64,000 bases of DNA. Origin: Hyphomicrobiales bacterium. Lineage in GTDB: Bacteria; Pseudomonadota; Alphaproteobacteria; Rhizobiales; Rhizobiaceae. A program made the translations under genes and the position numbers. Position 1 is the first letter of the stretch, and the number at the start of each line of letters is the position of its first letter. The stretch is taken from contig UBUL01000029.1 in assembly GCA_900468625.1 (NCBI GenBank), forward strand, positions 1 through 64,000, read 5' to 3'. Of this stretch, positions 6,972 through 15,218 are shown piece after piece. The notes beneath the pieces are model-generated. The model worked only from the letters and a program-made list of their open reading frames with translations, ran no database searches and was not told where the DNA came from.

Positions 6972-8894
6972 ATGAGCAGCAAGATCGTCAGCAACGCTTT
7001 GGGCACGGACAAGGTGGACGAAATCACCCGCCTGCTCGATGGGGTCAATTTGGTCGTTCATGGACTTGACGGGATCATCAGCCATTGGACGGGAGGCTGC
7101 CAAGTTCTCTATGGGTGGTCGCAGGAGGAAGCCATTGGACAAGTCATTCACGAACTGCTGTCGACCCGTTTTCCGAGGCCGCTCGAGGAAATCCGCGACA
7201 TTGTCCGGCGGGACGGCGTATGGGAAGGCGAAGTCGTGCATCGCACGAAGGATGGTCGCTCCCTTTTTGTCGCGACACGTTGGGCGCTCGTCACACCGGA
7301 TGCCAACGGCAAGGCACTGATCATTCAAAACAACAATGATGTGAGCGAAATGAAGAGAGCTCGGGACGATCTTGCGGAGAGGGAGGCGCATCTGCGCTCG
7401 ATTCTCGATACCGTGCCGGAATCCATGATCGTCATCGATGACGCCGGGACGATTTCGTCCTTCAGCGCCGCAGCGGAAAAACTGTTCGGTTATACGGCTG
7501 CGGAAGTGTGCGGCAAAAACGTGAAGATGTTGATGCCGCAGCCCGATCGCGATGCGCATGACGGCTATATCTCGCGTTACCTGACGACCGGCGAGCGCCG
7601 CATCATCGGCTATGGGCGGGTCGTCACCGGGCAACGCAAGGATGGTTCACAGTTTCCCATGGAGCTCGCCGTCGGTGAGGCGCTCACCAGGGGCGGGCGC
7701 ATCTTTACCGGTTTCATCCGCGACCTGACGAGCCGGCACAAGATCGAGGAAGAACTGCGGCAGGCGCAAAAGATGGAAGCCATCGGCCAGCTGACCGGCG
7801 GCCTGGCGCACGACTTCAACAACCTGCTCACGGTCATCAGCGGCAATCTCGAAATGATCGAGAACAAGCTACACGACGCAAAGCTCCGTCCGCTGCTGCG
7901 CGAGGCGCAGGACGCCGCGGAAGATGGCGCGAAGCTGACGGGACAGTTGCTCGCCTTCGGGCGCCGTCAGCCCCTCAATCCGAAACTCGTCGATGTCGGC
8001 CAGCTCGTTTCCGGCTTTTCCGATCTCCTGCGGCGGACCCTGGGCGAGGCAATCGAGTTTCGCACGATCGTTTCCGGATCGGCAAACAACGCGCTGGTCG
8101 ATACCTCCCAATTGCAGAATGCGCTATTGAACCTTGTTCTCAATGCGCGCGATGCCATGGAGCGTGGCGGTAAGCTTTCGATCGAGATTTCGCGTGTTCA
8201 TCTCGATGTCGATTATGCGCAGATGTATCCGCAGGTCCGCACGGGCGAATTCGTCCTGATTGCGGTGACGGACACCGGTCACGGCATGTCGGTTGACACG
8301 AAGCAGCGTGCCTTCGAACCCTTCTTTACCACCAAAGGCCTTGGTGCCGGCACCGGCCTTGGCCTCTCCATGGTCTATGGCTTTGCCAGGCAATCCGGAG
8401 GCCATGTCCAGCTCTACAGCGAGATAGGGCAGGGGACGAGCGTGCGCATTTTTCTTCCCGCCGTACACCGGGAAAATGCCGAGGCGAGCGATCGCCACCA
8501 GGGTGACCCGGTTCAGCAGACCATTCCCCGCGGTTCGGAGAAAATTCTCGTCGTCGAAGATGATCCGCGCGTGCGTCGAGTCGCGGTTTCCAGGCTGGTT
8601 GATGCCGGCTATCAGGTCGTCGAGGCAGTCAATGGCCAAGACGCACTCGACCGGCTGGACGAGAACCCGGATGTCGCATTGCTGTTTACCGATATCGTCA
8701 TGCCAGGTGGCATGACCGGTGACGAACTTGCCAATACCGTCCGTGCGATGAGACCGGGGATCAAGATCCTCTTTACCTCCGGCTATGCGGAGCCGACGAT
8801 TGCCGGCCGGGAACTCGCGCAGTCCGGAACCTGGCTGAAGAAGCCCTATACGGCTCGCGAGCTGGCGCAGCGGCTTCGGGATCTTCTCGACTAA
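6972..8894 (+). CDS. fixL: hybrid haem-PAS sensor histidine kinase, hFixL
   Basis: A 640-residue soluble hybrid kinase with two PAS domains (about 20-125 and 138-255), HisKA with phospho-acceptor His280 in A-H-D-F-N-N, an HATPase domain (G-H-G-M and G-L-G-L motifs, about 375-497) and a C-terminal receiver with Asp574. The second PAS is haem-binding: His196 aligns with the proximal His200 of B. japonicum FixL, and Arg202, Ile211 and Arg216 align with Arg206, Ile215 and Arg220. It should be active as kinase when deoxygenated. There are no membrane segments, unlike S. meliloti FixL. Phosphate probably passes His280 to Asp574 and on to FxkR, perhaps by an unseen phosphotransferase step. It is co-transcribed with fixK. 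Confidence 0.92.
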   Translation: MSSKIVSNALGTDKVDEITRLLDGVNLVVHGLDGIISHWTGGCQVLYGWSQEEAIGQVIHELLSTRFPRPLEEIRDIVRRDGVWEGEVVHRTKDGRSLFVATRWALVTPDANGKALIIQNNNDVSEMKRARDDLAEREAHLRSILDTVPESMIVIDDAGTISSFSAAAEKLFGYTAAEVCGKNVKMLMPQPDRDAHDGYISRYLTTGERRIIGYGRVVTGQRKDGSQFPMELAVGEALTRGGRIFTGFIRDLTSRHKIEEELRQAQKMEAIGQLTGGLAHDFNNLLTVISGNLEMIENKLHDAKLRPLLREAQDAAEDGAKLTGQLLAFGRRQPLNPKLVDVGQLVSGFSDLLRRTLGEAIEFRTIVSGSANNALVDTSQLQNALLNLVLNARDAMERGGKLSIEISRVHLDVDYAQMYPQVRTGEFVLIAVTDTGHGMSVDTKQRAFEPFFTTKGLGAGTGLGLSMVYGFARQSGGHVQLYSEIGQGTSVRIFLPAVHRENAEASDRHQGDPVQQTIPRGSEKILVVEDDPRVRRVAVSRLVDAGYQVVEAVNGQDALDRLDENPDVALLFTDIVMPGGMTGDELANTVRAMRPGIKILFTSGYAEPTIAGRELAQSGTWLKKPYTARELAQRLRDLLD

Positions 8895-8951
8895 AGCAAT
8901 TTCAGGAAAAGCAGTTTTCCGTCCGGAATTGCGGGAAAACAAACGCTCTAG
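8895..8951. repeat. dispersed Rhizobiales intergenic palindromic repeat between hfixL and cydC
   Basis: The segment starts AGCAATTTCAGGAAAAGC, continues AGTTTTCCGTCCGGAATTGC and ends with an AACAAACGCTCTAG-like tail. GGAAAA and TTTTCC form a short hairpin, and GCAATTTC/GGAATTGC form outer arms. I recall nearly identical elements scattered between genes in Rhizobium and Agrobacterium. It lies between two convergent gene ends, where a bidirectional 3' stem-loop would fit. Confidence 0.6.
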
Positions 8952-8978
8952 GCGCCTCGCGATCCTTCTTCGCCATGT

Positions 8979-10565
8979 TCACAATTCCAGGATGGAGCTG
9001 TCCGGCAGCCGGATCGGGCGATGGGTCGAGATCACCAGAATGCGGTCGCTTAATCGATCAGCAAGGCGGGCAAGAATCCGCTGACCCTGTGCCGTGTCGA
9101 GATGCTCGGTCGGCTCATCGAGCAAAACGACCGGAGTGCGAACAAGGAAGGCGCGCGCCAGATTGAGCCGCTGGGCCTCACCGAGCGATAGCATGTCCTG
9201 TCTTATCCATGCATCGAGGCCGCCGGCACTTCGGATGCGCTCATCGAGCTCGACTGCGCCAAGCGCCTGCCACATCATTTGATCGCTGGCTTCGGGAGCA
9301 AAAAGGTTGCCTCTGACGGTGTCGTCGAGAACGGCCGCATCATGGAGGACGAGGCTTGTCGATGCCTGCCGCTGCTGGGCTGCGAGACTTGCCCCGCTTG
9401 CCTCGAACAGGTCTTCGCCGATCCAGCCCGCAATCTGTTTCAGCAGGCTCGATTTGCCGCTGCCGCTCGTACCGACCACCAGCAATGGAGACCCAGCTCT
9501 CAAACGCAGCGCAATCGGCTGAGTGCCGATCGGAGCAGCCGACGGAGAGATTCGTTGCAGATGCCGATGCCGGATTTCGAGCGGTGTTTCGTGCCTTGAA
9601 CAGCCTGATGGGATTTCTGCCGCTCTTTTCCATCGACTGATTTCCGCCCAGGCGGCGTCGCGGCGCAGATCGGCGATCAGAATCCGCGAAGCGCCATTCA
9701 CGGTTTCGCCCAATGCCAGCCATGCAAAGCCAAGCGCTATGGGGAGCAGCATCGCCTCGCCGCGAACGCCCGCAAGCCAAGCGGCGGTCGCGACGCTGAT
9801 GCCCGCAATCGGGCCGGCGACGGAAGCAAGGGCGTCAAATCCCGATTGGAGGCGGCGCAGGGTAAGCATGACGCGATCGTCCTCGCAAAACGCGTCCAAA
9901 GCCGATCGACACTCGTCATCCCAAAGGCGTTCGGCCTTCAAGGCAACGGTGGACGCCATGGCGGCTCCCAGTCGCTCGGCGCCGTCTCGCCGCATTTCTC
10001 TCGTCTTTGCCAAGGCGACCGTTCCGACCCTTGCAAGTTTGCGCCCAGCCGCGGCGCCGGCCGATAGCAGCGCCGCGATGGGCAACAGCGACAAGGGTGC
10101 GATGATGGCAGAACAAACGAGGAGTGCCGCAAGGCCCGCAATCATCGTGACGAGCGGAAGACGGACGCGCAGACGCGCATAATCGACATCGTCGACGTCG
10201 TCCAGATAGTCGGCAAGGCGGGCTTCGTCGCCAAGCTGCCAGCCGGCGCTGCGCACGGCGGGCGCCGCCGCCATGGAGGCAAACAGATCCACCCGGCGAT
10301 CTATCTGATCGGCAAGGGCCGCCTTGTGACCGATGAGGCGCTCGCCATAGCGTGCAGCCGTTCGCCCAATGGCGAATAGGCGGATGAACGCCGAGGGAAC
10401 ATGGAAGTTGAAGGTGGCAGCCGCAGCCGTAAGGCCTGCGGTCGCAACCGCGCCCAGGAACCACGCCGAGACGCCGCCGAGGAGGATACCGCAGGAAAGC
10501 GCACAACAGCTCAGCAGTGTGGCCCGTCGCCAGTGCTTGCCATTTGCAGAAAGGGGTTCGCTCAT
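8979..10565 (-). CDS. cydC: CydC, ATP-binding/permease subunit of the CydDC thiol exporter
   Basis: A 528-residue ABC half-transporter: about six membrane helices in the first 300 residues, then a nucleotide-binding domain with Walker A G-T-S-G-S-G-K-S, signature L-S-L-G-E and Walker B V-V-L-L-D-E-P. The signature deviates from LSGGQ, while the partner CydD keeps LSGGQ, so the two ATP sites are probably unequal. CydDC exports cysteine and glutathione to the periplasm and is needed to assemble cytochrome bd. The ATG overlaps the cydD stop by one base (TGATG), so translation is coupled. It ends against the dispersed repeat and the hfixL 3' end. Confidence 0.93.
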   Translation of the reverse strand: MSEPLSANGKHWRRATLLSCCALSCGILLGGVSAWFLGAVATAGLTAAAATFNFHVPSAFIRLFAIGRTAARYGERLIGHKAALADQIDRRVDLFASMAAAPAVRSAGWQLGDEARLADYLDDVDDVDYARLRVRLPLVTMIAGLAALLVCSAIIAPLSLLPIAALLSAGAAAGRKLARVGTVALAKTREMRRDGAERLGAAMASTVALKAERLWDDECRSALDAFCEDDRVMLTLRRLQSGFDALASVAGPIAGISVATAAWLAGVRGEAMLLPIALGFAWLALGETVNGASRILIADLRRDAAWAEISRWKRAAEIPSGCSRHETPLEIRHRHLQRISPSAAPIGTQPIALRLRAGSPLLVVGTSGSGKSSLLKQIAGWIGEDLFEASGASLAAQQRQASTSLVLHDAAVLDDTVRGNLFAPEASDQMMWQALGAVELDERIRSAGGLDAWIRQDMLSLGEAQRLNLARAFLVRTPVVLLDEPTEHLDTAQGQRILARLADRLSDRILVISTHRPIRLPDSSILEL

Positions 10566-12169
10566 CAGGCCGTCACCTCGATAATCTCGCGCTTTGAAAG
10601 GTCGATCGTCAGTCTCGAGGCTCCCGCCAGTTCCCTGTCATGCGTGGCCACGACGACGAGTCGCGAGCGTGCGATGCCGACAAGTGCCTGGCGAACGCGC
10701 GCAGAGGTCATTGCGTCGAGCTTGGCCGTCGGTTCGTCCGCGAGAATCGTCTTTCCCGACAGAATGGCCCGGGCGACGGAGACGCGCAGTCTCTGGCCGC
10801 CTGAAAGATTGCCGCCGCCGCGGTCAAGCGGTGCATCGAGACCACCGGGCAGAAGCGCATCGTCAAGGAGGCCAACCGCGTTTGCCGCATCGAACAATCC
10901 CGTCGGAGATACCGGCGGCAGCTTCCAGCAGATCGCCTCGCGAAGTGTGCCCCCGCCCACGAAACTGTCGGTCGAAACCCATGCGATATCATCGCAAATT
11001 GGCGGCGCGGCGCTTTCCTCGCGTTCCAATCGGGCAAGCCTGCGCAACAGGGTCGTCTTGCCGCAGCCGCTGGGGCCGGTGATGGCAATAAGGCCATGTT
11101 CGGGAAATGGCGGGACGGGCCGGTTAAGGGCCGCAACGGCGACTGTCTCCACAGCATCGGCATTGAGCAGCCGGTCAAGCGCATTTGCCGCGGCCAAGCC
11201 TTCCGCCTTGGCGTGGTATTGTTCGGAGAAGCGCCTGAAAGGCGCGAAATATTCCGGCGCGATCATCAGAATGAACAGGCTTTGCCAAAGGGCGAGGTCG
11301 GAAAAACCCGGGATCATCATCAATTTGAGATGCCCGAGACCCAGAAAGACCGCAAGCAATGCAATCGATAGCGAAGCGAAGAAGTCGATGATGCCGGCAT
11401 TGATGAAGGCGATACCGAGAACGCCCATCGTCTCGTGCGCATAGGTCTCCAGGCGTACGGCGAGCTTTTTCTCCTCCACGGCAAGGGCGTGATTGGCGAG
11501 AATGGTCGGCAAAGTGCGGATGCGATCGGCAAATTGCCCGGCAAGACGGCCGAAGGCCTGTTCCTGAACGGCCGCGCGGCTGCGGATTGCGCCGCCCACC
11601 AGTGCAAAGAACAGGATCATGACCGGTGTCAGACAGACGATGAGGACGGCCGCCTGCCAGGAGACGAGCAAGAGCACGGCTGCGGCCATCATCGGGCCGG
11701 CCCCCATCATCATGGAGGCGATGCGATGGCTGATGACAAGCGATGCCACCGATTCGGGATGGCGTTGCATGGCGACGGCCAGCGTCCCGACCGGCAGCCG
11801 GTTCAGCTGTCGCGGCGACATGTCGTTCAGCCTTCGTCTTGCAATATCGCGTAGTCCGGTCGCGACGGCGGTTTCGGCGCTCGCTTGCATCCGGTCGCCG
11901 AAAAGTCCGATGAGGGCGGAGCCTGCGAGAAGGCCGATCGCCAGGATCGGCAGCCACGGATTCACCCCTTGGTTCATCACCAGCCGGCCGGCGACCACGG
12001 CGGCGCCTGCCGAAAAGCCCAGCCGCAAAACCATGCGCACGACCTGAGCCAAGAATGCGGTCCGCAAGTCGGCTTTCGCGCCGTCCCGCGCCATCGCCAG
12101 CGCGTTGATCTTGCCGGCGCTGACGCGCATGGGTTCCGGCTTTGCCGTCGATGCCTTGTCCTTGTTCAT
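10565..12169 (-). CDS. cydD: CydD, ATP-binding/permease subunit of the CydDC thiol exporter
   Basis: A 534-residue ABC half-transporter with an N-terminal six-helix membrane domain and a C-terminal ATPase domain: Walker A G-P-S-G-C-G-K-T, signature L-S-G-G-Q and Walker B I-L-A-D-E-P. It pairs with CydC to export cysteine/glutathione, required for haem insertion into cytochrome bd. The ATG has an AAAAGGA site. It is read away from cydABX; the FixK box between them is centred only about 41 bases from this ATG, which would make a box-driven cydD transcript leaderless, so the box may serve mainly cydA. Co-directional cydDCAB order is the arrangement I would have expected in many alphaproteobacteria; here the two pairs diverge. 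Confidence 0.93.
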   Translation of the reverse strand: MNKDKASTAKPEPMRVSAGKINALAMARDGAKADLRTAFLAQVVRMVLRLGFSAGAAVVAGRLVMNQGVNPWLPILAIGLLAGSALIGLFGDRMQASAETAVATGLRDIARRRLNDMSPRQLNRLPVGTLAVAMQRHPESVASLVISHRIASMMMGAGPMMAAAVLLLVSWQAAVLIVCLTPVMILFFALVGGAIRSRAAVQEQAFGRLAGQFADRIRTLPTILANHALAVEEKKLAVRLETYAHETMGVLGIAFINAGIIDFFASLSIALLAVFLGLGHLKLMMIPGFSDLALWQSLFILMIAPEYFAPFRRFSEQYHAKAEGLAAANALDRLLNADAVETVAVAALNRPVPPFPEHGLIAITGPSGCGKTTLLRRLARLEREESAAPPICDDIAWVSTDSFVGGGTLREAICWKLPPVSPTGLFDAANAVGLLDDALLPGGLDAPLDRGGGNLSGGQRLRVSVARAILSGKTILADEPTAKLDAMTSARVRQALVGIARSRLVVVATHDRELAGASRLTIDLSKREIIEVTA

Positions 12170-12203
12170 GCTGTCCTTTTGGCATCGATCGGCCGCCTTG
12201 CGA

Positions 12204-12217
12204 TTGATCTAGATCAA
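12204..12217. promoter_or_regulatory. perfect palindromic FNR/FixK box TTGATCTAGATCAA at the cyd locus
   Basis: A 14-base perfect palindrome matching TTGAT-N4-ATCAA. Its centre is 60 bases upstream of the cydA ATG, so class II activation (centre at -41.5) gives a leader of about 19 bases, ideal for cydABX. On the other strand it is only 41 bases from the cydD ATG. It is the best FixK site in the window. Confidence 0.88.
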
Positions 12218-12270
12218 CTCGCCGAACGATCTCTCGCGCTAACAGATATCGTCAAAGAAAGGATATTCCC

Positions 12271-13854
12271 ATGTTCGACCTACTTCTCGTCGATCTATCC
12301 CGGCTCCAGTTCGCGCTGACGGCGCTCTATCACTTCCTCTTCGTGCCCCTGACGCTCGGCCTCTCCATCATGATCGCGATGATGGAGACCGTTTATGTCA
12401 TGACGCGGCGAGCCATCTGGCGCGACATGACGAAATTCTGGGGCATGCTCTTCGGCATTAACTTCGCGCTCGGCGTCGCTACGGGCATCACCATGGAGTT
12501 CCAGTTCGGCATGAACTGGGCCTATTATTCCCACTATGTCGGCGACGTTTTCGGGGCGCCGCTTGCGATCGAGGGCTTGATGGCCTTCTTTCTGGAGGCG
12601 ACCTTCGTCGGTCTGTTCTTCTTCGGCTGGGATCGCCTTTCGCCTCGCGCCCATATGGCCGTGACCTGGCTGATGGCGCTCGGCACGAATTTCTCGGCGC
12701 TCTGGATCCTGATTGCCAACGGATGGATGCAGAACCCGGTGGGTTCGGCCTTCAATCCCGACACGATGCGCATGGAAGTGACCGACTTCATGGCCGTCCT
12801 GTTCAACCCTGTCGCCCAGGCGAAATTCGTCCATACCGTCTCGGCCGGCTACGTCTGCGGCGCGGTTTTCGTCCTTGGTGTCTCGGCCTGGTACATGCTG
12901 CGCAACCGGCATGTCGCGCTCGCAAAGCGCTCCTTCGTGATCGCCGCAGCCTTCGGCGTCGCCTCGTCCCTTTCGGTGATCGTGCTGGGTGACGAAAGCG
13001 GCTACGCCTTGACCGATAACCAGAAGATGAAGCTTGCGGCCATCGAAGCCATGTGGGAGACGGAGCCCGCGCCGGCATCCTTCACGGCCTTTGGAATTCC
13101 AAGCCTTGCGGACCACAAGACCCATTATGCCGTCCATATCCCCTGGGTCATGGGCCTGATCGGCACCCGCTCGATCGACAAGGAAATTCCCGGCATCGAC
13201 CAGCTGGTCGCGAAGGCCGAGGACCGTGTACGCAACGGCTTGGGCGCCTATGACGCGCTGGAAAAGCTGAAGGTCAATCCGGGCGACGCGGCAGCACGGA
13301 CGACATTCCAGGCTAAGTCGCAGGATCTCGGCTACGCGCTTCTTTTGAAGCAATATGTCGAAGATCCGCGCACCGCCACCGATCAGCAGATCAAGGATGC
13401 CGCCTGGTCTTCGGTGCCGCAAGTTCCCTGGCTCTTCTTCTCCTTCCGTATCATGGTGGCCTGCGGCTTTGCTCTTCTCGTCCTCTTTGTCACCTCTCTC
13501 TGGTACACGATGCGGGAAAGGGGCGCTCCACGCTGGCTGTTCAGCCTGGCGGTGCTGGCCATGCCGCTGCCGTGGATCGCGATCGAGCTTGGATGGTTCG
13601 TTGCCGAATTCGGGCGCCAGCCGTGGATCATCGATGGCGTGCTGCCGACCTTCCTCGCAACCTCGGAGCTCGGCGTCTACAACCTCATCCTCAGTATTGC
13701 TGGCTTCACCCTGGTCTACGGCGTGCTCGCCGTCGTCGAAGTGCGGCTGATGCTGGCGGCCATCAGCAAGGGTCCCGATATCGCCGACATGATCACAGAC
13801 AAGCCTTCGGCCCCGCGCGTGGGCGCGAAGCCCGCAATGCAGCCGGGCGAATAG
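12271..13854 (+). CDS. cydA: cytochrome bd ubiquinol oxidase subunit I (CydA)
   Basis: A 527-residue polytopic subunit carrying haems b558, b595 and d; it oxidises quinol and reduces O2 to water with high O2 affinity. Visible family features are His21 in the first helix (L-Y-H-F-L-F), a His in K-F-V-H-T-V-S-A-G-Y near residue 190, the G-R-Q-P-W motif near residue 449 and a long periplasmic loop between helices six and seven. Length fits the long-loop family. The ATG follows AAAGAAAGGA. It heads cydABX behind a perfect FixK box and is divergent from cydDC, so oxidase and assembly exporter are adjacent. Confidence 0.95.
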   Translation: MFDLLLVDLSRLQFALTALYHFLFVPLTLGLSIMIAMMETVYVMTRRAIWRDMTKFWGMLFGINFALGVATGITMEFQFGMNWAYYSHYVGDVFGAPLAIEGLMAFFLEATFVGLFFFGWDRLSPRAHMAVTWLMALGTNFSALWILIANGWMQNPVGSAFNPDTMRMEVTDFMAVLFNPVAQAKFVHTVSAGYVCGAVFVLGVSAWYMLRNRHVALAKRSFVIAAAFGVASSLSVIVLGDESGYALTDNQKMKLAAIEAMWETEPAPASFTAFGIPSLADHKTHYAVHIPWVMGLIGTRSIDKEIPGIDQLVAKAEDRVRNGLGAYDALEKLKVNPGDAAARTTFQAKSQDLGYALLLKQYVEDPRTATDQQIKDAAWSSVPQVPWLFFSFRIMVACGFALLVLFVTSLWYTMRERGAPRWLFSLAVLAMPLPWIAIELGWFVAEFGRQPWIIDGVLPTFLATSELGVYNLILSIAGFTLVYGVLAVVEVRLMLAAISKGPDIADMITDKPSAPRVGAKPAMQPGE

Positions 13855-13878
13855 CCATTCCCGAAAAGGACCAAGTCA

Positions 13879-15033
13879 ATGATCGAATTTCTTTTCAGTT
13901 ATGAAACGCTCCGCGTTACCTGGTGGATCCTGCTCGGCGTACTGCTCATCGGGTTCGCCGTCATGGACGGTTTCGACATGGGCGTGGGGACGCTATTGCC
14001 CTTCGTTGCGAAGACCGACCTCGAGCGCCGGGTTGCCATCAACACCGTCGGCCCGGTCTGGGAGGGCAATCAGGTCTGGTTCATCCTCGGCGGCGGCGCC
14101 ATTTTTGCAGCCTGGCCAGCGCTCTACGCATTGAGCTTTTCAGGCTTTTATCTGGCGATGTTCCTGGTGCTGCTTGCGCTGATCCTGCGGCCGGTCGCCT
14201 TCAAATACCGCTCGAAGAGACCGGAAAAGGCCTGGCGCGCCCGCTGGGACTGCGCACTGTTCATCGGTGGCGTCGTTCCCTCGCTGATCTTCGGCGTTGC
14301 CGTCGGCAATGCCCTGCAAGGCGTGCCGTTCCATCTGACCTCGGATCTGCGGCCGATCTACGAAGGCACTCTTTTCGGGCTGCTCAACCCGCTGGCACTT
14401 TATTGCGGTCTGGTTTCCCTGTCGATGCTCGTCATGCATGGCGCAGCCTGGCTTGCCTTCAAGGCCGAAGGCATCGTTGCCGAGCGTGCAAAGGCGATCG
14501 GATCCAAGATCGCAATGGTCGCCGGCCTGCTTTTTGCCGGGGGCGGCGTGCTGGTCTGGCTCGGGCTGCTTGGGGGTTATCATGTCACCTCGGCGATCAA
14601 ATGGGATGGGCCGTCAAATCCGCTTTTGAAAAGCGTTGCGCGTGACGGCGGCGCCTGGCTTGCCAATTTCGAGGCTCACCCGGCTCTGTGGCTGGTGCCC
14701 GCCATCGGTATCATCGGCCCCTTCTTCGTGGCCTTGGGCTTCCGCACACGCCGCGAGGGCCTGACCTTCATCGCGTCGAAACTCTCGGTCGCCATGATCA
14801 TCGCGACGGTCGGTCTGGCAATGTTCCCGGTCATACTGCCGTCGAGCACCAATCCCGGCCACTCCTTGACCGTCTTCGATGCGTCGTCCAGCCGCGCGAC
14901 GCTGCGCAACATGCTTCTGGCGACCGCCATCTTCATGCCGCTCGTCCTTCTCTACACCGCCTGGGTCTATCGGGTTCTATGGGGCAAGGTGAGCGAGAAG
15001 GACATCGAGAAGGCAGGGCATTCAGCCTACTGA
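13879..15033 (+). CDS. cydB: cytochrome bd ubiquinol oxidase subunit II (CydB)
   Basis: A 384-residue membrane protein with about eight helices and the CydB start (Y-E-T-L-R, W-W-I-L-L-G, then F-A-V-M-D-G-F-D-M-G-V-G). N-x-V-G-P-V-W-E-G-N-Q-V-W-F near residue 56-70 is the strongest family signature. CydB forms a pseudo-symmetric dimer with CydA and stabilises the haem site. The ATG has an AAAAGGA site and lies 24 bases after the cydA stop; cydX follows 20 bases after this stop, so cydABX is one operon. Confidence 0.95.
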   Translation: MIEFLFSYETLRVTWWILLGVLLIGFAVMDGFDMGVGTLLPFVAKTDLERRVAINTVGPVWEGNQVWFILGGGAIFAAWPALYALSFSGFYLAMFLVLLALILRPVAFKYRSKRPEKAWRARWDCALFIGGVVPSLIFGVAVGNALQGVPFHLTSDLRPIYEGTLFGLLNPLALYCGLVSLSMLVMHGAAWLAFKAEGIVAERAKAIGSKIAMVAGLLFAGGGVLVWLGLLGGYHVTSAIKWDGPSNPLLKSVARDGGAWLANFEAHPALWLVPAIGIIGPFFVALGFRTRREGLTFIASKLSVAMIIATVGLAMFPVILPSSTNPGHSLTVFDASSSRATLRNMLLATAIFMPLVLLYTAWVYRVLWGKVSEKDIEKAGHSAY

Positions 15034-15053
15034 CCTGAATAGGAGATCGAATT

Positions 15054-15185
15054 ATGTGGTATTTTGCCTGGGTCCTCGGATTAGGTCTGGCCGCCGCCGT
15101 GGGTATCCTCAATGCGCTCTGGTACGAGCTCCGCGTCCTGCGCGAGGAGACGGCCGGCGACACCATACAATTGCCCACGCCATGA
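15054..15185 (+). CDS. cydX: cytochrome bd small subunit CydX
   Basis: A 43-residue single-helix protein beginning M-W-Y-F-A-W-V-L-G, with a hydrophobic span to about residue 20, then N-A-L-W-Y-E and a polar tail ending L-P-T-P. The M-W-Y-F-(A/S)-W start and the A-x-W-x-E after the helix define CydX/YbgT. It stabilises haem binding in the CydAB complex. The ATG follows TAGGAGA at good spacing, 20 bases after cydB. It is short and easily missed by automated calling. Confidence 0.92.
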   Translation: MWYFAWVLGLGLAAAVGILNALWYELRVLREETAGDTIQLPTP

Positions 15186-15218
15186 CGACGAGGAGGGGCA
15201 TGGAACGCGGCACCCGCG

